Assembly: GCA_030248215.1 (NCBI GenBank) | Contig: JASANG010001598.1 | Coordinates: 62,001 to 126,000, forward strand | DNA from: Enoplolaimus lenunculus | Lineage: Eukaryota; Nematoda; Enoplea; Enoplida; Thoracostomopsidae | Direction: 5' to 3' | Length of the DNA: 64,000 nt | Translations under genes and position numbers: made by a program | The notes under the pieces: model-generated | Told to the model about the DNA's origin: nothing | Databases searched by the model: none | The model's input: the letters and a program-made list of their open reading frames with translations, nothing else | Part shown: in pieces, positions 1 through 11,985 of the stretch | How positions within the stretch are numbered: position 1 is the stretch's first letter | Layout of the letters: each line of letters begins with the position of its first letter

Positions 1-2904
1 TGTTTTCAAAGGCGAAGGGACGCGAGCCGCCACGGCACCCTTCTGGAACTAAATATCCTAATGTAGCCTGGAGCACGAGACAACTTTTTGCACCACCTAG
101 ACATTGCCGACAAAAAATAACACTCTTCGCAGTAAAATATCGATCAGTTGTAAACTCAATTCACTATTCTAATCACGTACTTTTACCAAAACCGCCGCAA
201 CAAAGCTAGCGCTACATATCTACGTCAGCGGCGTACTGAAAGGCACGCCAAGGTGCCCACGTAGTCTCTTTCGATGTCTTTGATAAATATACTTCTGTTA
301 ACAACTAAATGTTAACTAGGACGATACACTTAAAACAAAATGATATATATACATATACACTAATGTAATTGATACGACCATCCGCTCGATCGTAAATAAA
401 CCAGAATCCTGGCTGCATGCATGCATGCTGTACGGCGTGAGTGTACGAAATCAGTTCCTAATCTAAGAAATTCAATGAGAAGTAGTGGTCTATTGTGTGG
501 ATTTCTGCGACGAGCTAAATTCAACGGTACCACTTTTATGGCTGCGTGACCAACGGGGTTATACAAAGTTTACCTGTTTTATTTGCTGTACAAATTTGGT
601 ACGCAGCTGTACATGTTTGATATGCAGTAAAAAGTGTTACAATTTATACTGCCATAACTTTTGAACCAAGGGCCTTGCAGTCTTGCTTTAAAAGTGGTAC
701 CGCTGAAATCAACACTGCAAGAGCTATAAGATAATCTGCTTTTCATTAAAACCCTACGGTGCCGATATTCCTTACATTCGCTATCTATAGGTTACGGGAC
801 GGGGTTAATAACCCTTTTCGCCAAAACTGCATGTTTATAAAGATTAGAAAAATTTCAGTAACAAAACTTCCACACCATAATCTTGTAAACCATTCTCACA
901 ATACGTAAACAAATCCAGTCGTATACTTAGCAACAAGGGCCACAAAAATAAACAATTCCAAAAGTTAGGACGGTGCTCTATACTCGGATTCATTCTATAA
1001 TACGCGCCGTGCTGTTTCGTCCGGCACATACAGCTAGCCTACCACGGTTGAAAAACAAACTGTGCTGCTTTCAATTCCGAGAATATATAAAATTTAGCAT
1101 GACTATAAGACTATAACGTTTAAAGTAGTTAGTTGACTTTTTAAAGTTTAAAAAACATTAAACAAAATACTTGCACATTATTAAGTTGACCACATACCAT
1201 TTGAAGCTTTACGCGAATGTTCCAAATGGGGAGACTAGTATCACGCCCGGCCGGTTACAAGCTCATCTTGCTAAAAGGGGGCTATATAAATATTGTTCAG
1301 GCGGGGCATTCAAGATTTTTGGTTGACAAATTTCTAGTGGAGTCAAAATTCTTCTGAGATCGGCTAAGCCTTCTCTCTGGACACCCTCTGACTACGAGTT
1401 TAATCATACCCTGCCAAAACGAATGGATATTTATCAGCCACACTGAAACACTAACCGACGATTAAGTAATCAAAATTGGTCAGAAATGAATTTAAGCTAT
1501 GCCACAAAAACAGCATGGATCTAATCATATGCATAAACCCAACTACAAAACTATTTGTTCATTAGAATCTACACCGATAATTTCAAAACTCCGGGCCAAG
1601 TCCACGATGCGACAGGATATCCGGTTCCAGTTTAATTTCCGAAACGCATTTTTGCACAAAATAATTTCAGTTTATCCGCAGCAATTATCTCCTTTATAAC
1701 AGACGGAAAATTGGACACGCTAAAAATACAGCGAAAATATAAATAATTTTAACATATACAATAGCCGGTATCCGGTTCCTGTTCCGCTAAGAAATTTAAT
1801 ATTCGTATCCGGCATGGAATAAATCATTATCGGGTCGCACCTTGGCCAAATAATATTATAAATTCGCCAACCAGAACGCCAACTAGCTTTATTTTAACCC
1901 TGCAACACGCGACCTATTGGGAAGCTTAAATCAAAACCAATTTCATATCTCATATCTCCACATCAAAAATCCTGCACCTGCCGCCAGTTGCTTTATATTA
2001 TTAAAACTCTCTGGTACTTTACAATATTTCAAAATTCTCCACCAAGTACCAGACGTTAATCAACTTTAAGCCGAACCTATCGACCCCTCAGACGTTTTCG
2101 GTACCCACAATTCAAAAACTATCTTCGTTCCCCTTTTGCCAAAGGTTCTAACCCTGCTCATCAATAATTAAAAACCACACAGCACACACACGCGAATAAC
2201 GATGGAGACGGGAACAGCTTGTATGCACTCCTGGGAAATGGGAATACGATACAACTCTACGATATGCTCTCACATACACAGCAAACAACCTTTTCAATTT
2301 CGACAGCAACATTGTTACAATAAACACATATACATATTTCAAAATAACGTATGTCTCTATTATAAAAACACACAAATATCAACATAACACAAACAATATT
2401 TCCAGTAAGTTGCCGATCCTGAAATTTCTGACAGATGACTACGCGCCAAATTAAAACTGAAAAAATCTTGCAAACCTGAGGGCCAACCACAATTTTGATA
2501 CTTACTAAACTTTAATACAAAAATTTTGGTTTTCAATCCTTTCAAGGGACACTGTTTTTGGTAGCCCCCTTGTATCCGACTGTACATGTTCCCGTTCCCC
2601 CAAAATTCCACGCCCGCTAAACACTACTCCAAGCGTTATTAAAAGCAATCAAGTTTTAAATGCTTCGGTCATCGCACAATAAATACATACACAGATTGCC
2701 GAAATGTAAATTAGCATAAATAAATGTATATATTTTCATATTACTTTATGTGTATACGTCCAAGAGTACATACTTTACATTTATCAGTCGCTATTTATAG
2801 CATAAAAACATACACATAACAGCTACACTTTTTACACGTTAATACATATTTCAAACAATTTTGATTAGCATAAATGCAACAATACGCACGTTATACTTGC
2901 TATA
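1..2904. other. No gene seen
   Basis: AT-rich. All frames are short and none has a recognisable domain or splice structure. Weak repeats of the form AAAYACACAT occur around 2300-2850. No RNA gene seen. Confidence 0.6.
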
Positions 2905-3050
2905 CAGGGGCGTCCGAAGAAAATTATATTTGGGGGCCTTACAATTGCGATTCAACATTGTTTACTTTTAAACCCCGAGTCTATTTGAAAGGGCACCATT
3001 CGAAATTTTTGGGAAACGGATCCGTAGGACCCCCCGTGGGGCACCCTTGT
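2905..3050. mobile_element. MITE fragment, CAGGGGCGTCCG family
   Basis: Begins CAGGGGCGTCCGAAGAAAAT. The same end, inverted, closes a copy at 9248, and interior matches continue (TTGTTTACTTTTA, GGGGCACC). The right boundary of this copy is not visible. The CAGGGG terminus suggests hAT-type ends. Confidence 0.55.
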
Positions 3051-3175
3051 TACTATCCCATAAAACATAATTATTGCATACGCGTACGAATAAATCTTAC
3101 GTTTCCATTAAAAATAAATACATTTACATATCTCGAACACACCCGTTGCAAATAATAATAAATACATCGACATAT

Positions 3176-3345
3176 TAAAAGCGCGTTGCGATTACAAATA
3201 AACACAACCGACATGTTTAAAAATCGTTGCGATTAAAAATAAACAAATCTACATATACACACGTCCTAAAGTGTTGCGATTAAAAATAAACACAATCGAT
3301 ATATTTAAAAATCGTTGCGATTAAAATAAACACAACCACATACTA
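3176..3345. repeat. Minisatellite, GTTGCGATTAAAAATAAACA unit
   Basis: Four to five copies of a 20-bp core (CGTTGCGATTAAAAATAAAC) separated by short spacers with CACAACC or ATTTAAAAA. Degenerate tandem array with no coding potential. Confidence 0.75.
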
Positions 3346-6300
3346 CCATGCAGCAGCAGTAGCAGCCGTGTATTGTGCATTTTAGTTGAGCGATGCGTGA
3401 TCACAATCAAAAAGCGTAAATCTTGTCATTAAATATCGATGGCGACAGTTGTCATTTGTGCGTCAATACAAAAAGTCCGAAAGTAACAGCAAGATTTAGA
3501 ATTTTACAAGCTAAAATGCTGAGAAATAAACTGCATGCCGCCGCCTAAAATGGCTTTTTGACTCTATTTTTAAATGTATGTAGCACCTATTACCAGTTAG
3601 AAATAGGTCTTGTAACTTTCGAACCAGGGAATGGTGAGGTTTGAAATTCAGCACATTTATTACATTCGATTTACTCCACTTATGTGCAAATTTTGATATC
3701 TGCAATCGCAGCAGTTCGTTAGCTTGAACTAACTGATGATAGATGCTATATGCATTTGAGAATACGCTCCCAGGCTTAAGCTTATTTGGAAAAAGTGTTA
3801 AAATCAGCTCTTGATTCCCCGTCTCTTTAGAACGTTACAGTGTCTTTAGAACGTTAAAGTGAATACCATTCTGACAAGACTCATGGATAGATGATACCTA
3901 ATGCTCAGGCCCACTGCGCGCAACGTTGGCTAATAGCATAACCAATAGGTTAAGTGTCAACACCTTTTCGAATTCTGTCCGCCGAATTTCGGAATTACCC
4001 TCGTTCCACTTCGAATTGTTTATAGAACAAAACGTGACACCCTTTCGGAAATGTTGACTTTAGGCATCTGCTGTCAGCTATCAGGGGTAATACATCCATC
4101 CACAAAATAAATCAACTAACAAAAGACATGTTCCTTCTTTCGAACAATTTTCAAAACTTTTACCACTCAATGTGACCCCTTTCCAAAATGCTAACTACGT
4201 CATTGCCGGCGGCTGCTAATATCCACAAGTAGACAACCTCTAACAACAACAACAATAATAATAATAATGATAATAATAACAACAACAACACAACAACACT
4301 AACCTAATCAAACTTTAGAAGAACGATAACATAATTTAGACTTGCGATACCCACAGCCGCCATAGCTGGCTGGTTGGATAGTAGCAAATCCATTTCCGTT
4401 CTCTAAACACAAACACAATCGAGTTAGACCGACCCTGTCTTAAGCCGCCCTGTGATTATGGGGGAGCGGCTGTTCAGTAATACGTCGAGTGTATGATGCC
4501 ATCTTTTTACAAAAGAATGTACCCAGCATAATTTGCATTTTGGCGTATCTCCCTTATTTCGGGGGGGGAAGTCAAGTTTACCGATTCTCTCAATTTCATA
4601 TGTTTGAAATATACTTTTAAAGCCCATGCGTATTCTTTGCTTCAAGCGTTAACTATACCCCTAAATAAGAGTAGGCGACCAAAAACGCAACCTCCCTGCG
4701 ACACATTTTCTACCACACCAATTCCTACTAAGTTGCACAATTTTGTAAGAATGATCATTGACTCTCGGTAACACCAATCTCGTGAGACAGCAGAAAACTT
4801 TAGGTGGTAAAATCAAGAGACCGTATTCTCAAATGTGTGTAGCACCTATCTTCAACTTAGTACGTAATACGTAGTTTTCAAACAAGCCAACTCTGATAGC
4901 GACAAATTATGTCTAGTCAAAGCTAGGACCAATCAAAATGCGAAAACCCTGTAGCATTTCAAAGTTCGCTGTGCTCGTGATACTTTAAAACGCTTCCCCC
5001 TGTTTGCTTTGGAAAATATATCCCCATATCCGTCCAATTTAGGACCATTATTTCCAGTACCAATATTTTTGAGTTTTTAACTAAAGCACAATATCACATT
5101 ACATACATAATCCAATATGTACATAAGTTGATACTAAAATCATCTTTTGAGTGTTATTTAGCGGCGTCTCCTAGACGCGGGAGTACATAAAGTTACATGT
5201 TCTCGAAATTTTACTTACAAAAAATGCACTTTTACTGGCAGCTTTCTAAAACATCCCCGGATTCTAAAGTCCAAAAGTCCCAAAAGTTACGCACCTTCAA
5301 ACTGAGCTGTAGATAAACATTAAAGATCCAGGTATCTTTCCTCCTTACTTTTATATAAGTACCTACACACTAATAAATAAAATTTTTACGTTACTGAACA
5401 AAAAACATCAAAAACAAGATGCCGACCTCTTTTGCCTATTCCACCGGCTAACCCAACCAATTGATTTTTATTGTCTTAAAAACACAGAAACCATCAGGAA
5501 AAATGTTACATATTATAAAAAATACAATCCCCTGAGCCAACTCATAACTGAGGGGCACACTTACGCGCAGGCGCCATGCAGGAAATAAGGGAGTCTGTGA
5601 CCCCTTGCAGAGTTCTTGAAACCAAAATTAGTCCGTTGTTCACATTCATGTTCAACCCACAAGGTTACGCTTCGGCTTAGACTTTGGAGACGGCTTACTC
5701 AAGCCTAAGCCTGACTTAGCCTTCTCCTTTTACTGTAAACATAGGGGAAGTGTACAAGACATAATTTGTGTATTATGAAAAGTGTTTAATTCTAAATTTG
5801 TGCCACTATCGCGCCGCTGATGCATAAAGTCCTGCACCCCTGAACGTAATTGATAATGCACAGTAATACAATATCTAATATCTTCGGGGAATTACCTTTC
5901 AATTTTTACTTCTCAAACTAACTCAAAAACAAGCACCATAAAAATATCAAGGATTGCCTTGCCAAGTACTTACCCCCCTCCCTAGCCCAGCCCCCTATAC
6001 CAAACGTCTACAGTCCCCCAACAACCCTGTTCAACCCATAAAACACGGCTGCCTGCCAGCCCTGAGTCGAATCTCAGACAATTTGAGAAGTCTTCTCTCC
6101 CTATAATAAATGCCCAGCCAACCTTAAAGTTAATAAAAAAGCATTACACGTTTTCGTACACAATAAACACATACTTACACATAACCATTGTAATAAAAAC
6201 AAACTTACAGATAAACATACACCACATAAAAACGTTCTATAAAACCACGCACCCATTTAACGCAATCAAGTGACTACAAAATAAACACATTCACATAAAC

Positions 6301-6520
6301 ACTTCACTGTACAAACTAAAATAAACACATACATACATAAAAGTATACCAGCACATATAACAACAATTTTAAATTCTCTCCGATTTTGTGACGCGGGGAA
6401 CGGAGCGATTAAGTAGACAGAAAGTTATTAATGGCTGTAACTACAAGGATGAAAGGGAGCGACCTCTCTATACACATCTTGGCACCCCCCATGGCTGAAA
6501 ATTTTTTCAACAGCTTTTGC
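3346..6520. other. No gene; microsatellite and a decayed TTAGGC-bearing element
   Basis: Holds the trinucleotide run at 4241-4298. Around 5657-5761 it holds a remnant of the CTCTTGTACACTTTCC family (its right end reads GGGGAAGTGTACAAGAC), with CAAGCCTAAGCCTGA inside. Around 6120-6350 it is made of AATAAACACATAC-type degenerate repeats. Nothing else recognised. Confidence 0.55.
4241..4298. repeat. AAC/AAT trinucleotide microsatellite
   Basis: Mixed run of CAA and ATA triplets, slightly interrupted. Confidence 0.9.
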
Positions 6521-6683
6521 CAGGCCCGTAGCCAGCTCACCTTACTAGTGAGGGGCTAAAATATTTCAGGAGGGGCATATAAAGGCTTTCGTTGACGTAC
6601 AAGCAAGGTTGAAAATTTTCTATGGGGGCCAAAAATTTTACAGGGATGCTAAACCCCCCTGGCCACTTTTGCCTACGGGCCCG
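6521..6683. mobile_element. MITE, CAGGCCCGTAGCCAG family
   Basis: 163 bp with inverted ends CAGGCCCGTAGCCAGCTCAC and the complement of TGCCTACGGGCCCG. The interior carries the family core: AGGAGGGGCATA, a block ending ACAAGCAAGGTTGAAAATTT, and pyrimidine/purine-rich flanks. Confidence 0.75.
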
Positions 6684-7088
6684 TTTATTGCATTACTTTA
6701 GGAAAAATTTTGCACCTGTATTATTACCAATTCGTGGTTTTGGGACAGGGCGTCTTTAATAGAAAGTAAAGGCGGTTGCCAGGGGGTTGGTACGGTAGTG
6801 AGGATTTCATTTCGAAAACGAATACATCAGGTAAAAGTTTTTTGCGAGCGACCGTAGCGAGCTAGAACGCATTTTTTGGCCTCTATAGTGCAGTGGATTA
6901 TTCTAACGACTAAAACACTACCTTCTTGGTGGGGTCTCTTCAGAGATTTCAGTAAATATATCGGCACTTTTTTACTTTACCCCGCAAGGGGAATCTCCAC
7001 CACATACAAAAATTGTCTTTCATTAGGTTCTCAGGGGGCTGCTGCCAGACCTCCCAGTTCAGAGAACCCTAAGCAGGGTGGGGGTCTA

Positions 7089-7178
7089 TCACGCGGTGTG
7101 CGGTAATTTTTAATAAAATGTGTTACAGCGCCGCGTGCCGGCCGTCGGCGGCGTGCGCTAAGTATACCGCAACCCTAA
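7089..7178. repeat. GC-rich short element, partial
   Basis: CGCCGCGTGCCGGCCGTCGG followed by CGGCGTGCGCTAAGTATACC and GCAACCCTA. The right end matches the right end of the fuller copy at 17955-18080. A very high CpG island in AT-rich DNA. Confidence 0.5.
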
Positions 7179-7892
7179 CACTGGCTAACACTAAGTAATT
7201 CATGATTGGAACACTTAAAACTTATAAAGAATGAATTGTAAACTGTGTTTCTTGCGTTCTAGTATGAGAACTGCTAAGTGCGGGGAGTTTTGGGGTCAGC
7301 AGCACCCATCCTACTTATCGTCATTTGAAATTGGACTAACGGTCAAGGGGCCGGCTGCACCCCTCAATAAAATTTAAAAAGTGCCCCTACCAAACTACAT
7401 ATCCAGACACTATCGCAGAACGTTCTTTACATTATATTTACAACTGATACTGAACTGAAAAGTTAAGGGGGGGGGGGGTGAAAAGAGCCCATATATATCA
7501 CCATATCACGGATTCTACGAGCCCCTGACTACTGTACCCATCCGAACAATCATGCCGGTTGCAATTTTTCGAACGCACCATCAGTTTTCGAATCGGAACT
7601 AATTATACCGGGCACCTGCACAATCTCATATACACAGAGAAAATAATTACTTTGACAAACACGATATACTCAGAAACCGCTGAAATCAAAACATACGTTT
7701 TTAACCAAACCACAGAAGTGCTTGAATTTTTACTTCTTGGCAGCTGGCTTGTAGACAAAACTAGGGCGGGGAATTGGAACCGCTTTTCTATGGCACTTTT
7801 TTTGCTTCACCCCCGAACGCAATTGAAATACATATGTGGAAACTTTTCAGTTAATTTTCCGCTGTATCATATAACGTTTTATATAATAGAAC

Positions 7893-8257
7893 CAGGGTAC
7901 AACCGTAATTCCGGTTCCGGTAGGGAAATGCGGTGTTTTCATCGAAATTTTCGGGTATTTTCAGTATTGAAAATTTTTTCGTATTTGAAAATTTAAGGAA
8001 AAATTGGCATGTTATTCTAACTTATTTTTCTAAAACTGTCTGGCGTGTATTGCCAAAATTTTTTAGTTTGTGTCACACTTTATAATTAATCATACGTTTC
8101 CAGCTACTGCATTTCTTTCAAGATTTTGGCATCATAAAAATGGTGTGTTTACACCATCCGAAGCGATAAAATAGCGTTATAAATGAATTTTTTGGTAACA
8201 TGAATGTTTTGTTTTCCAATTCCGGTTCCGGTATTTCATAATCAAGGTTGCACCCTG
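7893..8257. mobile_element. hAT-type MITE with perfect 8-bp target duplication
   Basis: 365 bp. Left end CAGGGTACAACCGTAATTCC; the right end is the complement, GGTTGCACCCTG. Flanked on both sides by AATAGAAC (7885-7892 and 8258-8265). Subterminal TTCCGGTTCCGG runs occur at both ends. No transposase frame, so non-autonomous. 8-bp duplications and the CAGGG terminus are the hAT signature. Confidence 0.88.
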
Positions 8258-8907
8258 AATAGAACGTCTCTGTATAATGCAGGTTACGTACGTGTAGCAG
8301 AATACCCAGCTACGGCAATAAATCGACATCCGGCTCTGGCATTTTGCATTGTCGATTATTTTTTAATTAAAAGTAAAACTAAATTGAGCCTTCTCTGCAT
8401 AACTTGCTTGCTACAACGGGCTCGTCGTCAGAGGATGGCCAGGGGGGCTCAGCCATCTTTAAATTTTTTTACCCATTCTATTAAACTCGAAATTAGCTCC
8501 TACATCGTCGAAATCCCTTATATACCCTCCTAAAAACTTTTTTAGGCGCCCCTAGCAATATCCGCTGGCTGCCGGGCCTGACGGACGGGGGCATAACCGG
8601 ATATATCCCTGGGCCGACAAGTTTTCTATATAGCCCCCCACACTGCATAAAAACAAAACCGCACATTAGGAAGCTCAAGTCCGACAAGAGGGTATTCTCA
8701 ATAAACATAACTAACACCCTTCCGCTTTTTAACATTTTACTTTCGATGGGGCGTCTAACAAATTCCACAATTTGTTGTCTGCGCTACAGCTGTCAAATTG
8801 GAAGCCACTGAAAAATTGGCCTTCTTCCTCAGTTATTTCCTTCGTAAAATTTGATCGGTCCAAATTTCAAAATTTCCAATCTAGTTTTAGGGCTATCCTT
8901 TCAACCA

Positions 8908-9063
8908 GTTCGGTACCGATTCTGCCACCCTCCTGGCCCGTAGCCATAGGAGCTGGGCTGAGCCCGCGCCCTTGGGAAATTTTTAGTTCGGTACCGATTC
9001 TGCCACCCTCCTGGCCCGTAGCCATAGGAGCTGGGCTGAGCCCGCGCCCTTGGGAAAATTTTT
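8908..9063. repeat. Tandem duplication, 78-bp unit, two copies
   Basis: GTTCGGTACCGATTCTGCCA begins each unit (8908 and 8986). The copies are nearly identical and contain CTGGCCCGTAGCCATAGGAG. They lie inside a larger element that ends at 9248. The duplicated frames here are only the repeat translated. Confidence 0.9.
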
Positions 9064-9248
9064 GCCCCACCTCTCGAAACACGGGCGTCCCCACGGGGGA
9101 GCATTGGGGGGACCATGCACCCTCCCCAAATTTGGCTGGTGCCGTCCAAATTGACTCGATCTAAAAGTAAACAATCCTGAGTTGCAATTGTAGGGGCGCC
9201 CCAAAATTATTCGTTGCCCCCAAACATAATTTTCTACGGACGCCCCTG
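9064..9248 (-). mobile_element. End of a CAGGGGCGTCCG-family element
   Basis: On the minus strand it starts CAGGGGCGTCCGTAGAAAAT, nearly the same as the element start at 2905. Interior matches follow. The other end is unclear, perhaps beyond the 78-bp tandem repeat. Confidence 0.55.
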
Positions 9249-9264
9249 CTTACAAAACTTTTCG

Positions 9265-9345
9265 TCTGCGTTTGTAAGTAATCGAAATCCCTTCTATGCC
9301 ACTCCTGAAAAATATTTGTTGCCCTAGCAAGCAAGGTGAGCTGGC
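9265..9345. mobile_element. Fragment of the CAGGCCCGTAGCCAG MITE family
   Basis: Carries the family right half (CACTCCTGAAAAAT, then GCAAGGTGAGCTGGCTAC). The left end is missing. Confidence 0.5.
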
Positions 9346-9669
9346 TACAAGCCAGCCCCCCAGTGGACGTTGCTTCACAAACCACGCCGGCTTAATTGCG
9401 TCTGTGACAATAAACACGTGAATACAATTTCGTAAAACCGAGAAACAAACAAACAAAACAAAACTCTAAAAAAATAATATACTTGTGCAAACATTAAATT
9501 TGATACTACGCAAATATGTAAAAAGCACACACATACAAATACGTTGCAAAACATAATGCTTTTGAAGGCCAACAACAACTGTCAAGAAAATAAATGTATA
9601 CCGTCTGAACGAGAGCGGGCAGGGGAATGCGTTGAACGACCTGTAGCATTATTTAGCAAATTAGCCGGG

Positions 9670-9978
9670 CTCTTGTACACTTTCCATCTATATTTAAAGT
9701 TAAGGCTAAGGCTCAGGTAAATGCGTAGACTTAGGCTCAGGTAAATGCTTAGACTTAGGCCCAGGTAAATGCTTAGACTTAGGCTCAGATAAATACGCAG
9801 ACTTAGGCTCAGGTAAATGTTTAGGCTTAGGCTCAGGTAAATGCTTAGACTTAGGCTCAGGTAAATGCTTACGTAGGCTCAGGTAAATGCTTAGACAACT
9901 TACGTACGCCTTTTCATCAACCTAAGCTTGAGTCTACGCCTGTAGCTGCGTTCTGTTCGGGAAAGTTGTACAAGAACC
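9670..9978. mobile_element. MITE, CTCTTGTACACTTTCC family, with internal TTAGGC-type array
   Basis: About 309 bp. Left end GGCTCTTGTACACTTTCC; right end GGGAAAGTTGTACAAGAACC. Almost all the interior is a 24-bp minisatellite (9704-9895). Related ends occur near 5750, 12765, 14541, 18130, 22455 and 40406. Confidence 0.75.
9704..9895. repeat. 24-bp minisatellite containing TTAGGC
   Basis: About eight copies of CTTAGGCTCAGGTAAATGCT plus AGA, with point changes. Each unit holds one TTAGGC hexamer, suggesting growth from a telomere-like core. Confidence 0.9.
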
Positions 9979-10325
9979 AATAGCCTATTGTGAACCCGTC
10001 ACTAGACGGGACCAAAATTATCAAGCCACAATCATGACATCTTTAACCACCCGAGGTAACTTTCAAGCGCAACTCAAGTACGTTGAATACTACACAGCTG
10101 TGACCTGCTTTTTACCCACCCAACAAAAAAATTTTACCGTCCAATGAGATATGTGTCTTCAAATTCGTGCATGATATACAAAACATAAGCAATTTTGCAA
10201 AGTTTTCATTCAAATGGTCAGTCAACTGACGCTGACAGGCTCGTATAGAACTCCTAGAAGCAGCAGCGGATACCGAGATTTCTGACAGCGGAGCGGGCTG
10301 GCGAAAGATATGAAATGCAATTTAT

Positions 10326-10520
10326 CAGGGTTCCAACCGGAAGTAAATTTTGTCAAAAACGGAATCGGAATCAAATTTTTTGTCGGAACCGGAATCGGAA
10401 TTTAAGTTTTAGTAAGTATATCAAAAACTAAAGTGTATGACTTTTGGCTTTTTGTTGCAGTGCATTTCAAAACTTTAAGTATGAAGTATTAGTATTATGA
10501 AATCATAAATAACAGGAACC
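10326..10520. mobile_element. Degenerate CAGGGT..AACCGG family fragment
   Basis: Starts CAGGGTTCCAACCGGAAGTA, then GGAATCGGAATC runs. Only one end is recognisable. Confidence 0.45.
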
Positions 10521-10577
10521 AGATTTCTGAAAATTAACCAATTCAATGGAGCGTCGTTGTCACTACAGTAAAGTAGT

Positions 10578-10760
10578 TTTTTGTCAGGACGATCTCTTGT
10601 CCAGGCGGTCTTTTGTCCCAAATTTTGTTATCCAGTAGGCCTTTTACCCAGACGGTCGTTTTTTGTTCAGATAGTCTTTTGTCCGGACAACGGACGTTAG
10701 TCCATACTCCCTTTTGCCCAACAGCTATCTGTCCGGCGGCTTTCGGTCCGCGAACCGTAA
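10578..10760. repeat. TTTTGTCC 16-bp minisatellite, copy 1
   Basis: Degenerate units of the form GGTCTTTTGTCC with variable joins, ending CTGTCCGGCGGCTTTCGG and CGCGAACCGT. The same family as arrays at 23425, 24672 and 27212. Frames here are repeat translations. Confidence 0.8.
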
Positions 10761-11073
10761 TCGAAACAATATTCATTCAATTATTTATTCAACTACTTTC
10801 CTAGCTGCCTACCCCCCGTTGTGTAACAGATGCCCCCAACCCTTTACACAATGCTAAAAATAGCTCCCCCATGTGAATATGAATACCAAAAACTAAACCA
10901 CGTCTACAGCATTTCACTGGCAACAAAATATTACGCAGTAAACTTGTGCATAGTTTCCTGGAAACGCCTCCTATATTCATTATTCACAGAATGATTAGTA
11001 TTTGTGTAAAATATAACATATTTGTACATATGTATGTATAAAGTATATATCTATACATATATATCTATATATC

Positions 11074-11150
11074 CAGGGTGCAAGTGGAATTCCGGTTCCG
11101 GTTCCGTCAATTTTTCACCTTCCGGTTCCGGTCAACTTTTACGTGGAAAT
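11074..11150. mobile_element. End of a CAGGGTGCAA element
   Basis: CAGGGTGCAAGTGGAATTCC followed by GGTTCCGG repeats, matching the left end of 7893-8257. The opposite end was not found. Confidence 0.45.
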
Positions 11151-11434
11151 TAAGATATTTCAATAAAAAATGACGATAAAAATTAAGTAGATTGCATTCG
11201 TATAGTATATAAACCTAAGCCGAATTATTTTCCGATAATCCAAAATTTTCCGCCAAGTTCAGTCCTAATGTGACAAGAGAGGGCTCAGCAGTGTCCTCTC
11301 AGAAAGTTTCATCAGACCGTAATAAGTTAAAGCCCGGCTTGTACTTAATGCTAAATCCCGCAAGCAGACTGCTCAGCTAAATAAATACATACGACAACCT
11401 ACGGCTAAAACAGCTTGGTACTTGGAGTAGGGAA

Positions 11435-11630
11435 CAGTGGCGGATTCAGAAGTTTCTAAAAGAATGGGGCGGGGGCGGACGCAAAATATAACAGCCGAGA
11501 AACCTCGACACCAAAACCAGCAAGAAGCAGCCGAAAGCCATTTCAATGCTAAAAACCCTTAACACAAAATCTTGGTTTAATTCGTGTCGTAAGGCTTGGG
11601 CCGGGGTGGTTGTCATTGGATCCGCCAGTG
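11435..11630. mobile_element. MITE, CAGTGGCGGATYC family
   Basis: About 196 bp with inverted ends CAGTGGCGGATTC and GGATCCGCCAGTG. Related ends occur near 25878, 26953 and 33736. No clean target duplication seen. Confidence 0.6.
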
Positions 11631-11838
11631 ACATGGAAGCATGGTTATTAGCTGTGTGACCCATCTATGCCATCGCACTTGACCTGGACGCATAAAACGG
11701 TTGATTTAACAAGCCTCCTTCATACGTGAAGTCAACAAGAGAATATGAACTATTCCAAAGCGAAAAGCATGAAAAACACGGATTGGCGAGCGCTATCGAT
11801 TAACTAATGTATCTTAAAACACGCGTATTGGTAGATCA

Positions 11839-11985
11839 ATATACCGGCAGCCAACGGGTGATCAGCCCTCTTAAAAAACTTTGACCCTCCTCACGGAAAA
11901 TTTTCAACTTTGCTTGCAAGTCAACGAAAACCCATGCATACCCCTCGTGATTATTTTTAGCCCATCCTAACAAGGACTGTTGCAC
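11839..11985. mobile_element. Decayed CAGGCCCGTAGCCAG-family copy
   Basis: Shares the family interior in inverted orientation (TTTTCAACTTTGCTTGCAAG, then AACCCATGCATACC). The termini are degraded. Confidence 0.45.

Noticed and set aside
2874-3155. 93-codon plus-strand frame
   Set aside because: It covers a MITE end; the same sequence recurs near 9200 without conserving the frame.
6880-6915. tRNA A-box-like sequence (TAGTGCAGTGGATTATTC)
   Set aside because: No B box at the right distance and no cloverleaf.
7559-7996. 145-codon plus-strand frame
   Set aside because: Runs into the hAT MITE at 7893, so its C-terminal part is MITE sequence; no domain.
8772-9204. Overlapping frames on both strands with repeated peptides
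   Set aside because: Translations of the 78-bp tandem duplication, not genes.
9704-9895. CRISPR-like regular array
   Set aside because: Direct tandem units without unique spacers; eukaryotic context; it is a minisatellite.
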